Shown: positions 34,640 to 45,500 of the stretch, piece after piece
How the letters are laid out: every line of letters begins with the position of its first letter
How positions within the stretch are numbered: position 1 is the first letter of the stretch
NCBI GenBank assembly: GCA_020252645.1
Contig: JADCCN010000002.1
Coordinates: forward strand, 682,001 to 746,000
From: Methylobacterium sp.
Lineage (GTDB): Bacteria > Pseudomonadota > Alphaproteobacteria > Rhizobiales > Beijerinckiaceae
DNA length: 64,000 nucleotides
Direction: 5' to 3'
Notes under the pieces: generated by a model
What the model was told of the DNA's origin: nothing
The model's input: the letters and a program-made list of their open reading frames with translations, nothing else
The model's database searches: none
Position numbers and translations under genes: made by a program

Positions 34640-36925
34640 ATGCGTATTCTCTGCCTCGGTGGTGGCCCGGCCGGGCTCTACTTCGCGATCTCGATGAAGC
34701 TGCGCGACCCCGCGCATGAGGTCGTCGTGCTGGAGCGCAACCGCGCGAACGACACCTTCGGCTGGGGCGTGGTTCTCTCGGATGACGCGCTCTCGCGCAT
34801 GCAGAAGAACGACCCCAGGAGCACCGAAGCGATCCGCGATCATTTCGCCTATTGGGATGACATCGCCGTAGTGCATGACGGGCATCGCACGGTGTCTGGC
34901 GGGCATGGCTTCGCGGGCATCGGCCGCAAGCAGATGCTCATCCTGCTGCAGGAGCGGGCGCGCGAACTCGGCGTCGAAATGCGCTTCGAGACGGAGTTCA
35001 GAACGGCGGAGGAATATCGCCGCGAATTTGATCTCGTGATCGCTTGCGATGGCATCAACTCGGTGGTTCGCAACGAATATGCCGATATCTTCAAGCCGGA
35101 TATCGACATCCGGCTCTGCAAGTTCGTCTGGCTCGGCACGCACCAGAAATTCGACGATGCCTTCACCTTCATCTTCGAGAAGACGAAGCATGGCTGGGTA
35201 TGGGCGCATGTCTACCAGTTCGACGCCAATACCGCGACCTTCATCGTGGAATGCAGCCAGAAGACCTGGGAGGCTACCGGCTTCGCGGGCATGTCCAAGG
35301 AAGAGACGGTCGAGACCTGCCGCAAGATCTTCGAGAGCCATCTCGGCGGGCATGACCTGATGTCGAACGCGGCGCATCTGCGGGGCTCGGCGGTGTGGAT
35401 GAACTTCCCGCGCGTCATCTGCGAGCGCTGGTATCACCAGAATGTCGTGCTGATGGGCGATGCCGCGGCGACCGGGCATTTTTCGATTGGTTCCGGCTCG
35501 CGGCTTGCTTTCGACAGCGCCATCGCGCTCGCTGAATATCTGCATTCGGAGGCGGACATGACCGCCGCTTTCGAGCGCTATCAGGCCGAGCGCCGGCTCG
35601 AAGTGCTGCGCCTGCAATCGGCGGCGCGCAACAGCCTTGAATGGTTCGAGGAGGTCGAGCGTTATCTCGACATGCCGCCTTTGCAATTCGCCTATTCGCT
35701 GCTCACGCGCTCGCAGCGCATCAGCCACGAGAACCTGCGCCTGCGCGATCCCGAATGGCTCGCCGATGCCGAGGATTGGTTCCAGCGGCAGGCCGGTGGC
35801 GAACCCGGTCGCAAGCCGATTTTCGCGCCTTTCCGGCTGAAGGGCATGAGCCTGAAGAACCGCATCGTGGTCTCGCCCATGGCGCAGTACAAGGCCGTGG
35901 ATGGCTGCCCGACCGACTGGCATTTCGTGCATTACGCCGAGCGCGCGAAGGGCGGCGCGGGGCTCCTCTTCACCGAGATGACCTGCGTTTCGGCCGAGGG
36001 GCGCATCACGCCGGGCTGCCCGGGCCTCTACGCGCCGGAGCATGAAGCGGCCTGGAAGCGCCTCGTCGATTTCGTGCATGCCGAGACATCCGCGAAGATC
36101 GCCTGCCAGATCGGGCATTCCGGCCGCAAGGGCTCCACGCAATTGGGCTGGGAGGAGGCGGATCATCCGTTGCCCGCCGGCAATTGGCCGCTGATGGCGG
36201 CTTCGGCCATCCCCTGGACCGCCAGGAACGCCGTGCCCAGGGCGACGGACCGGGCCGACATGGACCGCGTGACGGCGGAATTCGCCGAGGCGACGAAGCG
36301 CGCGAACCGGGCGGGTTTCGACATGGTGGAACTCCATGCGGCGCATGGCTATCTCATTGCCTCGTTCCTCTCGCCGAAGACGAATATCCGCTCGGACGAG
36401 TATGGCGGCAGCCTCGAGAACCGCCTGCGCTATCCGCTGGAAGTGTTCCGCGCGATGCGGGCGGCCTGGCCCGCCGAAAAGCCCATCTCGGTGCGCATCT
36501 CCGCGCATGACTGGATGGGCGAAGAGGGCGTGACGCCGGCGGAAGCCGTGAAGATCGCCACGGCCTTCCGGGAAGCGGGCGCGGATATCATCGATGTCTC
36601 GGCCGGGCAGACCGTGCCGGAGCAGAAGCCTGTTTATGGCCGCATGTTCCAGACGCCATTTTCCGATCGCATCCGCAACGAGGCGGGCATCGCCACCATG
36701 GCCGTGGGCAACATCACCGAAGCCGATCAGGTGAATTCCATCCTGATGGCAGGCCGCGCCGATCTCGTCTGCCTCGCGCGGCCGCATCTCGCGGACCCGT
36801 ACTGGACGCTCCATGCCGCGATCCAGCTCGGCGACCGGCAGACGGATTGGCCGCTTCCCTATCTCGCCGGGCGCGATCAGGCGCGCCGACTTCGCGAGCA
36901 GGCGCAGGAGACGATCCGCGCATGA
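34640..36925 (+). CDS. Bifunctional 2-aminobenzoyl-CoA / salicylyl-CoA 5-monooxygenase-oxidoreductase
   Basis: N-terminal FAD monooxygenase ([39 protein letters not shown]) fused to OYE-type FMN reductase ([43 protein letters not shown]). Confidence 0.88.
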   Translation: MRILCLGGGPAGLYFAISMKLRDPAHEVVVLERNRANDTFGWGVVLSDDALSRMQKNDPRSTEAIRDHFAYWDDIAVVHDGHRTVSGGHGFAGIGRKQMLILLQERARELGVEMRFETEFRTAEEYRREFDLVIACDGINSVVRNEYADIFKPDIDIRLCKFVWLGTHQKFDDAFTFIFEKTKHGWVWAHVYQFDANTATFIVECSQKTWEATGFAGMSKEETVETCRKIFESHLGGHDLMSNAAHLRGSAVWMNFPRVICERWYHQNVVLMGDAAATGHFSIGSGSRLAFDSAIALAEYLHSEADMTAAFERYQAERRLEVLRLQSAARNSLEWFEEVERYLDMPPLQFAYSLLTRSQRISHENLRLRDPEWLADAEDWFQRQAGGEPGRKPIFAPFRLKGMSLKNRIVVSPMAQYKAVDGCPTDWHFVHYAERAKGGAGLLFTEMTCVSAEGRITPGCPGLYAPEHEAAWKRLVDFVHAETSAKIACQIGHSGRKGSTQLGWEEADHPLPAGNWPLMAASAIPWTARNAVPRATDRADMDRVTAEFAEATKRANRAGFDMVELHAAHGYLIASFLSPKTNIRSDEYGGSLENRLRYPLEVFRAMRAAWPAEKPISVRISAHDWMGEEGVTPAEAVKIATAFREAGADIIDVSAGQTVPEQKPVYGRMFQTPFSDRIRNEAGIATMAVGNITEADQVNSILMAGRADLVCLARPHLADPYWTLHAAIQLGDRQTDWPLPYLAGRDQARRLREQAQETIRA

Positions 36926-37659
36926 ACCTCGCCGGCAAACGCGCGCTCATCACCGGCGGAGGCTCGGGCATCGGGGCCGATCTCGCGCGCGGCTTCGCGG
37001 AAGCCGGTGCGGAGGTGGTGATCGCGGGCCGGCGCATGGATGCGCTGGAGGCGGTGGCTCGCAAGACGGGCGCCCGTGCCGTTCAGGCGGATGTCACCGA
37101 CGAGCAAAGCGTCACGCGGCTCTTCTTGGAAGCCGGGCCTTGCGAGATCGTGATCGCCAATGCCGGAGCGGCCGAGAGCGCGCCCTTCGCCAGGACCAGC
37201 CTTGCGCAATGGCACGCGATGCTGGGCGCCAATCTCACCGGCACCTTCCTCACTTTCCGCGAAGGGCTGAAGCAGATGCCGGGCTGGGGACGTCTGATCG
37301 CCATCGCCTCCATCGCGGGTTTGCGCGGCTACCCCTATGTCGCGCCCTATGTGGCGGCGAAACATGGCGTGGTGGGCCTCACCAGGGCGGTCGCGCAGGA
37401 AATCGCGAAGCGCGAGATCACCGTCAACGCCATCTGCCCCGGTTATGTGGCCACGGAAATGACCGAACGTTCGGTGGCGAATATCCGGGCCAGGACCGGC
37501 TTGGATGAGGCGGAGGCGCTGGCCGCGCTCACGAAGACCAGCCCGCAGAACCGTCTGATCGCGCCTGCTGAAATCACCAGCCTCGCGCTCTGGCTCTGTT
37601 CGCAGGAGGCGCGCGGCATGAACGGGCAGGCCCTCCCGCTCGCAGGGGGCGAAGCCTGA
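36922..37659 (+). CDS. SDR family oxidoreductase
   Basis: [44 protein letters not shown]. Confidence 0.9.
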   Translation: MNLAGKRALITGGGSGIGADLARGFAEAGAEVVIAGRRMDALEAVARKTGARAVQADVTDEQSVTRLFLEAGPCEIVIANAGAAESAPFARTSLAQWHAMLGANLTGTFLTFREGLKQMPGWGRLIAIASIAGLRGYPYVAPYVAAKHGVVGLTRAVAQEIAKREITVNAICPGYVATEMTERSVANIRARTGLDEAEALAALTKTSPQNRLIAPAEITSLALWLCSQEARGMNGQALPLAGGEA

Positions 37660-38111
37660 TGGATCTGCGCGCGCCCGAATCCCTCTCCAGGCGCCGGCTC
37701 AAGATGTGGATCCGCCTGCTCGGCGTCACGCGCAGCGGCGAGCGGCATCTGCGTGAATTTCTGCGCGTGGAACATGGTACGACATTGCCCCGCTTCGACG
37801 TGATGGCCGCGCTCTGGCGCCGCCGTGAGGGCATCACCATGAGCGAGCTCGGCCGGCTGCTGCTCGTTTCCGGCGGCAACGTGACCGTGATTGTCGATGG
37901 CCTCGAAAAGGAGGGGCTCGTCATCCGCGCGCATTCGAGTGCGGATCGCCGGACGGTCGCCGTGTCGCTGACCGAGCGAGGATTCGCCGAATTCGAGCGC
38001 ATCGCGGCCGGGCACGAAGCCGAGATCGACCGGCTCTTCGCGCAACTCGCCGAATCGGACCTCGAAACGCTGAATAGCATCTTTAGGCGCCTGACGAAGG
38101 ACAAGACATGA
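37659..38111 (+). CDS. MarR family transcriptional regulator
   Basis: [48 protein letters not shown]. Confidence 0.92.
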   Translation: MDLRAPESLSRRRLKMWIRLLGVTRSGERHLREFLRVEHGTTLPRFDVMAALWRRREGITMSELGRLLLVSGGNVTVIVDGLEKEGLVIRAHSSADRRTVAVSLTERGFAEFERIAAGHEAEIDRLFAQLAESDLETLNSIFRRLTKDKT

Positions 38112-38920
38112 ACCGCATGGCCGGTCTCTCGCCGAAACATTTCCACTGGGAGGCGAGCGATCGCATCGCCACCATCCGCCTCGCCCGCCCGGACCGGAAG
38201 AACCCGCTGACCTTCGAAAGCTATGCCGAATTGCGCGATACATTCCGTGCGCTCGCCTATGCCGAGGATGTCGATGCGGTGATTTTCGCCTCGAATGGCG
38301 GGAATTTCTGCTCCGGCGGCGATGTGCATGACATCATCGGACCGCTCGTCGCCATGGATATGAAGGGGCTGCTCGCCTTCACGCGGATGACCGGGGATCT
38401 CGTCAAGGCGATGCTCGGCTGCGGCAAGCCCATCATCGCGGCGGTGGATGGCGTCTGCGTGGGCGCGGGCGCGATCATCGCCATGGCCTCCGATCTGCGC
38501 CTTGCGACGCCGGCGGCGAAATGCGCCTTCCTCTTCACGCGCGTCGGCCTTGCGGGCTGCGACATGGGTGCCTGCGCGATGCTACCGCGAATCATCGGGC
38601 AGGGGCGGGCGGCAGAGCTGCTTTATACCGGTCGCGCGATGCGCGCCGAGGAGGGCGAGCGCTGGGGCTTCTGGAACGCGCTTCATCCGCCGGAAATGCT
38701 CGACGAGGCCGCAGTCACGCTCGCGCGCCAGCTCGTGGCGGGGCCAACATTCGCGCATGGCATCACCAAGACGCAGCTCAACCAGGAATGGAACATGAGT
38801 CTCGAACAGGCAATCGAGGCGGAAGCGCAGGCGCAGGCCCTTTGCATGCAGACCGAGGATTTCGCCCGCGCCTATCGCGCCTTCGTGGCGAAGGAAAAGC
38901 CGATCTTCGAGGGCCATTGA
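38108..38920 (+). CDS. Enoyl-CoA hydratase/isomerase family protein
   Basis: [58 protein letters not shown]. Confidence 0.9.
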   Translation: MNRMAGLSPKHFHWEASDRIATIRLARPDRKNPLTFESYAELRDTFRALAYAEDVDAVIFASNGGNFCSGGDVHDIIGPLVAMDMKGLLAFTRMTGDLVKAMLGCGKPIIAAVDGVCVGAGAIIAMASDLRLATPAAKCAFLFTRVGLAGCDMGACAMLPRIIGQGRAAELLYTGRAMRAEEGERWGFWNALHPPEMLDEAAVTLARQLVAGPTFAHGITKTQLNQEWNMSLEQAIEAEAQAQALCMQTEDFARAYRAFVAKEKPIFEGH

Positions 38921-38921
38921 G

Positions 38922-40076
38922 ATGGCCGATCGCTCTTTCCTGGCCTGGCCGTTTTTCGAGGATCGCCATCGCGATCTCGCGGGGAAACTGGAGCATTGGG
39001 CCAAGGTCCATCTGCCGGTGGATCATGCCGATGTCGATACTGCCTGCATCGAACTCGTGCGAAAGCTGGGTGAAGCGGGTTGGCTTTGGCATACTGGTTC
39101 TGAAGCCGGCGAAGCATTGGATGTGCGCACGCTCTGCCTCATCCGCGAAACGCTGGCGCGGCATGATGGCCTCGCCGATTTCGCCTTTGCGATGCAGGGT
39201 CTCGGCATGGGTGCGGTGAGCCTCTTCGGCACGGCGAAGCAGCGGACATGGCTCGGCCGCACGCGAGCCGGCAGCGCGATCGCCGGCTTCGCGCTGACGG
39301 AGCCCGGCTCCGGCTCGGATGTCGCGAGTATCGCGACAAAAGCCACGCGCGTTCCCGGTGGGTTCCGGCTCGACGGCGAGAAGACCTACATCTCCAATGG
39401 TGGGATCGCCGATATCTATGTGCTCTTTGCCAGAACGGGCGAAGCACCGGGTGCGAAAGGGCTGTCGGCTTTCCTCGTTCCCGCGGCGACAGCCGGATTC
39501 GAGGTGGTCGAGCGCATCGACGTGATGGCGCCGCACCCGCTCGCATGGCTGCGGCTGGAAAATGCGGTCGTCCCGGAAACCGCACTGATCGGCAGCCCGG
39601 GTGACGGGTTCAAGATCGCCATGGCGGTGCTTGATGTCTTCCGTTCCACCGTGGGCGCGGCTGCGCTTGGCTTCGCCCGCCGAGCGCTGGATGAAGCCCT
39701 GGCCCGGGTGCAGACGCGAAAAATCGGGGGTGCTCCTCTCGGTGAACTCCAGATGGTGCAGGGCCACCTGGCGGATATGGCCTTGGAAATCGATGCGGCG
39801 GCTTTGCTCGTCTATCGCGCTGCTTGGACAAAGGATCGGGGGGCGGCTCGCGTGACGCGCGAGGCGGCGATGGCGAAGCTCCACGCGACGGAAGCGGCGC
39901 AGCGCGTCATCGACCTCGCCGTGCAACTTCATGGCGGCGATGGCGTGCGCAAAGGTTCGATCGTTGAGAGCCTTTACCGCGAGATCCGGGCCTTGCGCAT
40001 CTACGAGGGTGCATCCGACGTGCAACGCGTCGTGATTGCCCGCGCCCTGCTCTCCGACATGAAGGGAAATCTCTGA
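38922..40076 (+). CDS. Acyl-CoA dehydrogenase
   Basis: [78 protein letters not shown]. Confidence 0.92.
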   Translation: MADRSFLAWPFFEDRHRDLAGKLEHWAKVHLPVDHADVDTACIELVRKLGEAGWLWHTGSEAGEALDVRTLCLIRETLARHDGLADFAFAMQGLGMGAVSLFGTAKQRTWLGRTRAGSAIAGFALTEPGSGSDVASIATKATRVPGGFRLDGEKTYISNGGIADIYVLFARTGEAPGAKGLSAFLVPAATAGFEVVERIDVMAPHPLAWLRLENAVVPETALIGSPGDGFKIAMAVLDVFRSTVGAAALGFARRALDEALARVQTRKIGGAPLGELQMVQGHLADMALEIDAAALLVYRAAWTKDRGAARVTREAAMAKLHATEAAQRVIDLAVQLHGGDGVRKGSIVESLYREIRALRIYEGASDVQRVVIARALLSDMKGNL

Positions 40077-40495
40077 TGCAGATCAATAAGACATCTCCGC
40101 ACGAGGTTCTCCATCCACGAAACTGGAAGCCGGCTAAAGGCTACGCCAACGGGATCATGGCCAGAGGCCGGATGATCTTCCTCGGCGGCCTCGTCGGCTG
40201 GAATTCGGATCAGGAATTCGAGACAGACGATTTCGCCGGCCAGGTGGAGCAGACGCTGAAGAACATCGTCGCTGTGCTTGCCGAGGCCGGCGCAAGACCC
40301 GAGCATCTGGTGCGCCTCACCTGGTATGTCACGGACAAGCAAGAGTATCTCGCCAGCCTCCCGAAGATCGGACGCGCTTATCGCGCGCATCTCGGGCGGC
40401 ATTTCCCTGCCATGGCGCTGGTGCAGGTGGTGGCCCTGGTAGAGGACCGCGCCAAGGTCGAGATCGAGGCCACGGCGGTCCTTCCCGAGTTCTGA
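40076..40495 (+). CDS. RidA family protein (putative enamine/imine deaminase)
   Basis: IFLGGLVGWNSDQEFETDDFAGQVEQTLKNIVAVLAEAGARPEHLVRLTWYVTD. Confidence 0.85.
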   Translation: MQINKTSPHEVLHPRNWKPAKGYANGIMARGRMIFLGGLVGWNSDQEFETDDFAGQVEQTLKNIVAVLAEAGARPEHLVRLTWYVTDKQEYLASLPKIGRAYRAHLGRHFPAMALVQVVALVEDRAKVEIEATAVLPEF

Positions 40496-40500
40496 GGAGC

Positions 40501-42138
40501 ATGGCCATGCCACAGACCAACGTCCTCGGGCCCAGTGGCCATGTCGACACCTTCGCCCGCGACAGCCTTCCACCGTTCGAACAATGGCCGGAGATCCGGC
40601 TTGACGGATTCGACTACCCCGCCTGGCTGAATGCCGCGGTGGAACTGACGGACCGCATGGTCGAACGTGGCTTTGGCGATCATACCGCGCTCATCGGCAA
40701 CGGCCGTCAGCGCACCTACAAGGAGCTCTCGGACTGGACCAACCGCATCGCCCATGCGCTCGTCGAGGATTATGCGCTGAAGCCGGGCAACCGGGTGCTG
40801 ATCCGCTCCGCAAACAACCCGGCCATGGTTGCCTGCTGGCTCGCGGCCACCAAGGCCGGCGCGGTGGTGGTAAACACCATGCCGATGCTGCGGGCGGGCG
40901 AACTTTCGCAGATCATCGACAAGGCGAAAGTCAGCCTGGCGCTTTGCGATACGCGGCTGATGGATGACCTCGTGGCGGCGGCAAAGACCAGCGTCACGCT
41001 CTCGCATGTGATTGGCTTTGACGGCACCGCGAACCATGATGCCGAGCTTGATCGTGCGGCGCTCCGCAAGCCCGTGCGCTTCGATGCGGTGAAAACCGGG
41101 CGCGATGATGTGGCGCTTCTCGGCTTTACCTCTGGCACGACGGGTGAACCCAAGGCGACGATGCATTTCCATCGGGATCTGCTCATCATTGCCGATGGTT
41201 ATGCGAGGGAGGTTCTGAAGGTCACGCCGGAGGATGTGTTCGTGGGCTCGCCTCCGCTGGCATTCACCTTCGGCCTCGGCGGGCTCGCGATTTTCCCGCT
41301 GCGCTTCGGCGCGACGGCGGCGCTTCTCGAAAGCGCCACTCCGCCGAACATGGTCGAAATCATCCAGACCTACAAGGCGACGGTCTGCTTCACCGCGCCC
41401 ACCGCTTATCGCGTGATGCTGCGCGCGATGGACGAGGGCGCCGATCTCTCCTCGCTGCGAGCGGCGGTATCAGCCGGCGAGACCTTGCCGGCGCCGGTCT
41501 ATGAGGAATGGATGCGCAAGACCGGCAAACCGATGCTCGACGGCATTGGGGCGACCGAGATGTTGCATATTTTCATCTCCAATCGATTCGGAGATTCGCA
41601 TCCGGCCTGCACGGGGAAGCCGGTGACGGGCTATGAGGCCCGCATTGTCGATGAGGCGATGAGGGAGATGTCGAGGGGGCAGGTCGGCCGTCTTGCGGTG
41701 CGCGGGCCCACGGGGTGCCGTTACCTCTCGGATAGTCGGCAAAAGAATTATGTTCGGGAGGGCTGGAACCTCACGGGAGACTCTTTCTGGCAGGACGAGG
41801 AGGGTTATTTTCACTTCGCCGCGCGTTCCGACGACATGATCATCTCCGCCGGCTACAACATCGCCGGGCCGGAGGTGGAGGCGGCGCTTCTCGCCCATCC
41901 CCATGTGCAGGAATGTGCGGTGATCGGCGTGCCGGATGAGGAACGCGGGCAGATCGTGGAAGCGCATGTGGTGCTGGTCACCGGGATCGCCGGTGACGCC
42001 GAGACAATCAAGCGCTTGCAGGAGCATGTGAAGGTGACCATTGCGCCGTTCAAATATCCCCGGTCGGTGGTGTTCACGGCGCAATTGCCGAAGACGCAAA
42101 CCGGCAAGATTCAGCGCTTTCGCCTGCGGCAGGGCTAG
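40501..42138 (+). CDS. 2-aminobenzoate-CoA ligase-like AMP-forming enzyme
   Basis: LLGFTSGTTGEPKATMHFHRD, SDDMIISAGYNIAGPEVEAALLAHPHVQECAVIGVPDE, LPKTQTGKIQRF; overall resemblance to benzoate/2-aminobenzoate-CoA ligases. Confidence 0.85.
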   Translation: MAMPQTNVLGPSGHVDTFARDSLPPFEQWPEIRLDGFDYPAWLNAAVELTDRMVERGFGDHTALIGNGRQRTYKELSDWTNRIAHALVEDYALKPGNRVLIRSANNPAMVACWLAATKAGAVVVNTMPMLRAGELSQIIDKAKVSLALCDTRLMDDLVAAAKTSVTLSHVIGFDGTANHDAELDRAALRKPVRFDAVKTGRDDVALLGFTSGTTGEPKATMHFHRDLLIIADGYAREVLKVTPEDVFVGSPPLAFTFGLGGLAIFPLRFGATAALLESATPPNMVEIIQTYKATVCFTAPTAYRVMLRAMDEGADLSSLRAAVSAGETLPAPVYEEWMRKTGKPMLDGIGATEMLHIFISNRFGDSHPACTGKPVTGYEARIVDEAMREMSRGQVGRLAVRGPTGCRYLSDSRQKNYVREGWNLTGDSFWQDEEGYFHFAARSDDMIISAGYNIAGPEVEAALLAHPHVQECAVIGVPDEERGQIVEAHVVLVTGIAGDAETIKRLQEHVKVTIAPFKYPRSVVFTAQLPKTQTGKIQRFRLRQG

Positions 42139-42174
42139 AGCATGATGTGTTCAGACGGAAGCACATCATGCTCT
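42137..42174. repeat. 13-bp perfect-stem hairpin repeat overlapping the ligase stop codon
   Basis: AGAGCATGATGTG-N12-CACATCATGCTCT. Confidence 0.85.
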
Positions 42175-42189
42175 TATCTTATTATTATC

Positions 42190-42237
42190 GCATGCTTTTT
42201 TGTGAAAAACCGGATTCCACTTTTTCACAGCATGCTC
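42190..42237. repeat. RIME-like palindromic element
   Basis: Reverse complement GCATGCTGTGAAAAAGTGGAATCCGGTTTTTCACAAAAAAGCATGC; GTGAAAAA/TTTTTCAC arms typical of rhizobial intergenic repeats. Confidence 0.7.
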
Positions 42238-42279
42238 TAGAGCGAAATTCGATCTGAATGAATGAGATTGACCGCTCTA
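42238..42279. repeat. Module-2 dispersed palindrome
   Basis: Reverse complement AGAGCGGTCAATCTCATTCATTCAGATCGAATTTCGCTCT is homologous to 29712-29751. Confidence 0.8.
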
Positions 42280-42296
42280 TGTTTCTGTGATTGATC

Positions 42297-42530
42297 GTAT
42301 TTTCTTCACGCGAACCGGTTCCCACCTCCGCCTTCGCGAGGGGCATGCTTCGCTTGAAAATGCTTCTCTCTTTCTTTTTCGCATTTTCTTCACGCGAACC
42401 GGTTCCCACCCCCGCCTTCGCGAGGGGCATGCTTCGCTGGAAAATGCTTCTCTCTTTCTTTTTCGCATTTTCTTCACGCGAACCGGTTCCCACCCCCGCC
42501 TTCGCGGGGGCATGCTTCGCTTGAAAATGC
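42297..42530 (-). repeat. Array of three 84-bp-period mosaic repeats (left copy)
   Basis: Copies begin at 42297, 42381, 42465: GCATTTTCTTCACGCGAACCGGTTCCCAC...CTTCGC..GAAAATGC plus TTCTCTCTTTCTTTTTC spacer. Confidence 0.95.
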
Positions 42531-42544
42531 TCTGAGGGCCGCTT

Positions 42545-45500
42545 TCAATGAAAATCCCGGCTTTTTGGCAGGATGCGCGCATCGCGCGGGTGCCTGTGGC
42601 GCGGGGGCGGCGCGAGATGCAATGGCGGTGGAATTGGGTTGTGGCGCGGATCACGCGCATTGCCGGGTGTGCCGAGGGTTGATCCCTCATCGGCCGGCGC
42701 CAGCAGCGATTTCGTGAATCCTGCACCCGTTGCGCCCGCCTCCCACAGATGATCGAGCATGCCGGAGCGGTCGATGACATGGGTGGCCATGAGATGCACC
42801 ACGCCTTCCGGGCTTTTCTGCACGCGCCCTTCGACGAGCATCAGCCGCGCGGCCATCACAGGGCGGCGCAGCGCCTCGAATTGTCGCGCCCAGAGCACGC
42901 AATTGGTAATACCCGTTTCGTCTTCCAGCGTGATGAAGATGGCATTGCCCTTGCCCGGCCGCTGGCGCACGAGCACCAGCCCTGCCATGCGCGTGAAGCG
43001 CCCATCGGCGCGGCTCGCGGTTTCCGCCGCCGAGCACACGCCCTCGCGCCGGAAGAGCGGGCGCAGAACCGCCATGGGATGTGATTTCAGCGAAAGGCGG
43101 AGCGTCTGGTAATCGGTCGCGACATGCTCGCCGAGGCTCATTTCGGGCAGGTTTGCTTCGGCCTCAAGGCCCAGTTCAGGCGCCTCGGCGCTCGTGAAAA
43201 GCGGCAGGGGATCGTCCTCCGGCAGGCGGCGCACCTCCCAGAGCGCGCCGCGCCGGTCGAGCCCGATGGAGCGGAAGGCATCGGCATCCGCGAGCGCGCG
43301 CATCGGGCGGCCATAGAGCCGCGCGCGGTTGGAAAGCGCTTCCACGCTTCGGAAGCCTTCGCGCCGCGCGGTCACCAGCCGTTTGGCCTCCGCCTCATGG
43401 ATGCCCTCCGCCTGACGGAAGCCGAGGCGCAGGGCGAGGTCGCCTTTCGCATCATGCTCCAATGTGTTGTCCCAGAAGGAATGGTTCACATCCACCGGCC
43501 GCACCTCCACGCCGTGCTCGCGGGCGCAGCGTACGATCTGCGCGGGCGCGTAGAAGCCCATGGGCTGCGAATTCAGCAAGGCCGCCGCGAAGATCGCGGG
43601 GTGGTGGCACTTGATCCAGGAGGAGATGTAGACAAGCTTCGCGAAGCTCGCGGCATGGCTCTCCGGGAAGCCATAGGAGCCAAAGCCCTTGATCTGCCCG
43701 AAGCAGTTCTGTGCGAATTCGCGATCATAGCCACGCGCCACCATGCGCTCGACCATCAGGCTCTCGAAGCGCCCGATCGTGCCCACATTGCGAAACGTCG
43801 CCATCGCGCGGCGAAGCTGGTTCGCCTCCACATCGGAGAATTTCGCCGCCACCATTGCAAGCTGCATCGCCTGTTCCTGGAAGAGCGGCACGCCCTTTGT
43901 CTTGCCGAGCACGGCGTGGAGCTCATCCGCAGGGCCGTGCTCCGGCGCGGGCGAGGGGAAGATGACGGCTTCCGCACCGCTGCGCCGGCGCAGATAGGGG
44001 TGCACCATGTTGCCCTGGATGGGGCCGGGGCGGACGATCGCCACCTGGATCACGAGATCGTAGAATTCCCGCGGTTTCAACCGTGGCAGCATGTTGATCT
44101 GCGCCCGGCTTTCCACCTGGAAGACGCCCACCGAATCCCCGCGGCAGAGCATGTCGTAGGTCGCCGTGTCTCCCTGCGGCACCTCGGCGAGGCCCATCTC
44201 GACGCCGGCGTGATCCTTCAGCAATTCGAATGCCTTGCGGATGCAGGTGAGCATCCCCAGGGCCAGCACATCGACCTTCATCAGGCCCAGAGCATCAATA
44301 TCGTCCTTGTCCCATTCGATGAAGGTGCGGTCGGGCATGGCGGCATTGCCGATGGGCACGAGGTCATCCAGCCGTGAGCGCGTCAGCACGAAGCCGCCGA
44401 CATGCTGCGAGAGGTGACGCGGAAAACCGATGAGGCGCTTCGCGAAGCCCACGGCGCGAGCGATCCACGGATTATCCGGGTCGAGCCCCGCCTGTTTCAC
44501 CTGGTTGCGGGTGATATCCGAACCCCAGCTCCCCCATTGCGTGCCGGAAAGCGCGGTGGTGACATCCTCCGAAAGGCCCAGGGCCTTGCCCGCCTCGCGG
44601 ATGGCGCTTTTCGGCCGGTAATGGATGACGGTCGCGGCGAGCCCCGCTCGCTCGCGGCCATAACGCTCATAGATGTGCTGGATGATCTCCTCGCGCCGCT
44701 CATGCTCGAAATCGACGTCGATATCCGGGGGTTCGCGGCGCTCCTCGGAGATGAAGCGCGCGAAGAGCACATTATGCTCGGCCGGGTCGACCGCCGTGAT
44801 GCCCAGAACATAGCAGACGGCGGAATTCGCCGCCGAGCCCCGCCCCTGGCAGAGAATGCCCTTGTCGTTCGCCACGCGCACGATGTCGTGGATGGTGAGG
44901 AAATAGCGCGCATATTTCAGTTTGCGGATGAGGGCGAGTTCGGCCTGCAGCAATTTCTCGACCTTCGCCGGCAAACCATCAGGGTAGCGCATGGCGGCAT
45001 GGCGCCATGTCAGTTCCTCCAGCCAGCCCTGCGCATCCCGGCCCGGCGGCACGGGTTCATCCGGGTATTCGTATTTCAGTTCGCCGAGATCGAAATCCAC
45101 GCGGGCGAGGATGTGGCGTGTTTCGGCCAGAGCCTCCGGGTGATCCGCGAAGAGGCGTGCCATTTCTGAAGGCGGCTTCAGATGCCGCTCGGCATTCATC
45201 TCCAGCAGGCGGCCGGCATTCTCGAGCCTCCGCCCCTCGCGGATGCAGGTGAGGATATCCTGAAGATCGCGCTGGCCCGGCTCGGCATAGAGCACGTCAT
45301 TCGTGGCCAGAAGCGGGATGCGATGCGCCGCGCCGATGGAATTCAGCTCCGCGAGCTTTCGGCGATCATCGCCCCGGCGCGGCATGCTGGCGCCGAGCCA
45401 GAGCGCGCCGGGTGCTGCCTCCGCGAGGCGGGACAGCAGATTCGCGAGGTTCCGCCGGTCGCGGCCGGGCATCAGAATCAGCAGAAGATCGCGCGCATCG

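Noticed and set aside
34514-36814. 766-aa minus-strand ORF opposite the monooxygenase/reductase
   Set aside because: Antisense shadow ORF; the sense strand encodes recognisable FAD and OYE domains
42297-42530. 84-bp repeats as CRISPR (67-bp repeat plus 17-bp spacer)
   Set aside because: The spacer is itself constant (TTCTCTCTTTCTTTTTC), the repeat is too long, and the unit matches dispersed mosaic repeats
42277-42780. 167-aa repeat-containing minus-strand ORF
   Set aside because: Runs through the repeat array and the 3' end of dnaE2 in another frame; no independent coding evidence
43124-44377. 417-aa plus-strand ORF opposite dnaE2
   Set aside because: Antisense shadow ORF inside the well-supported dnaE2 coding region
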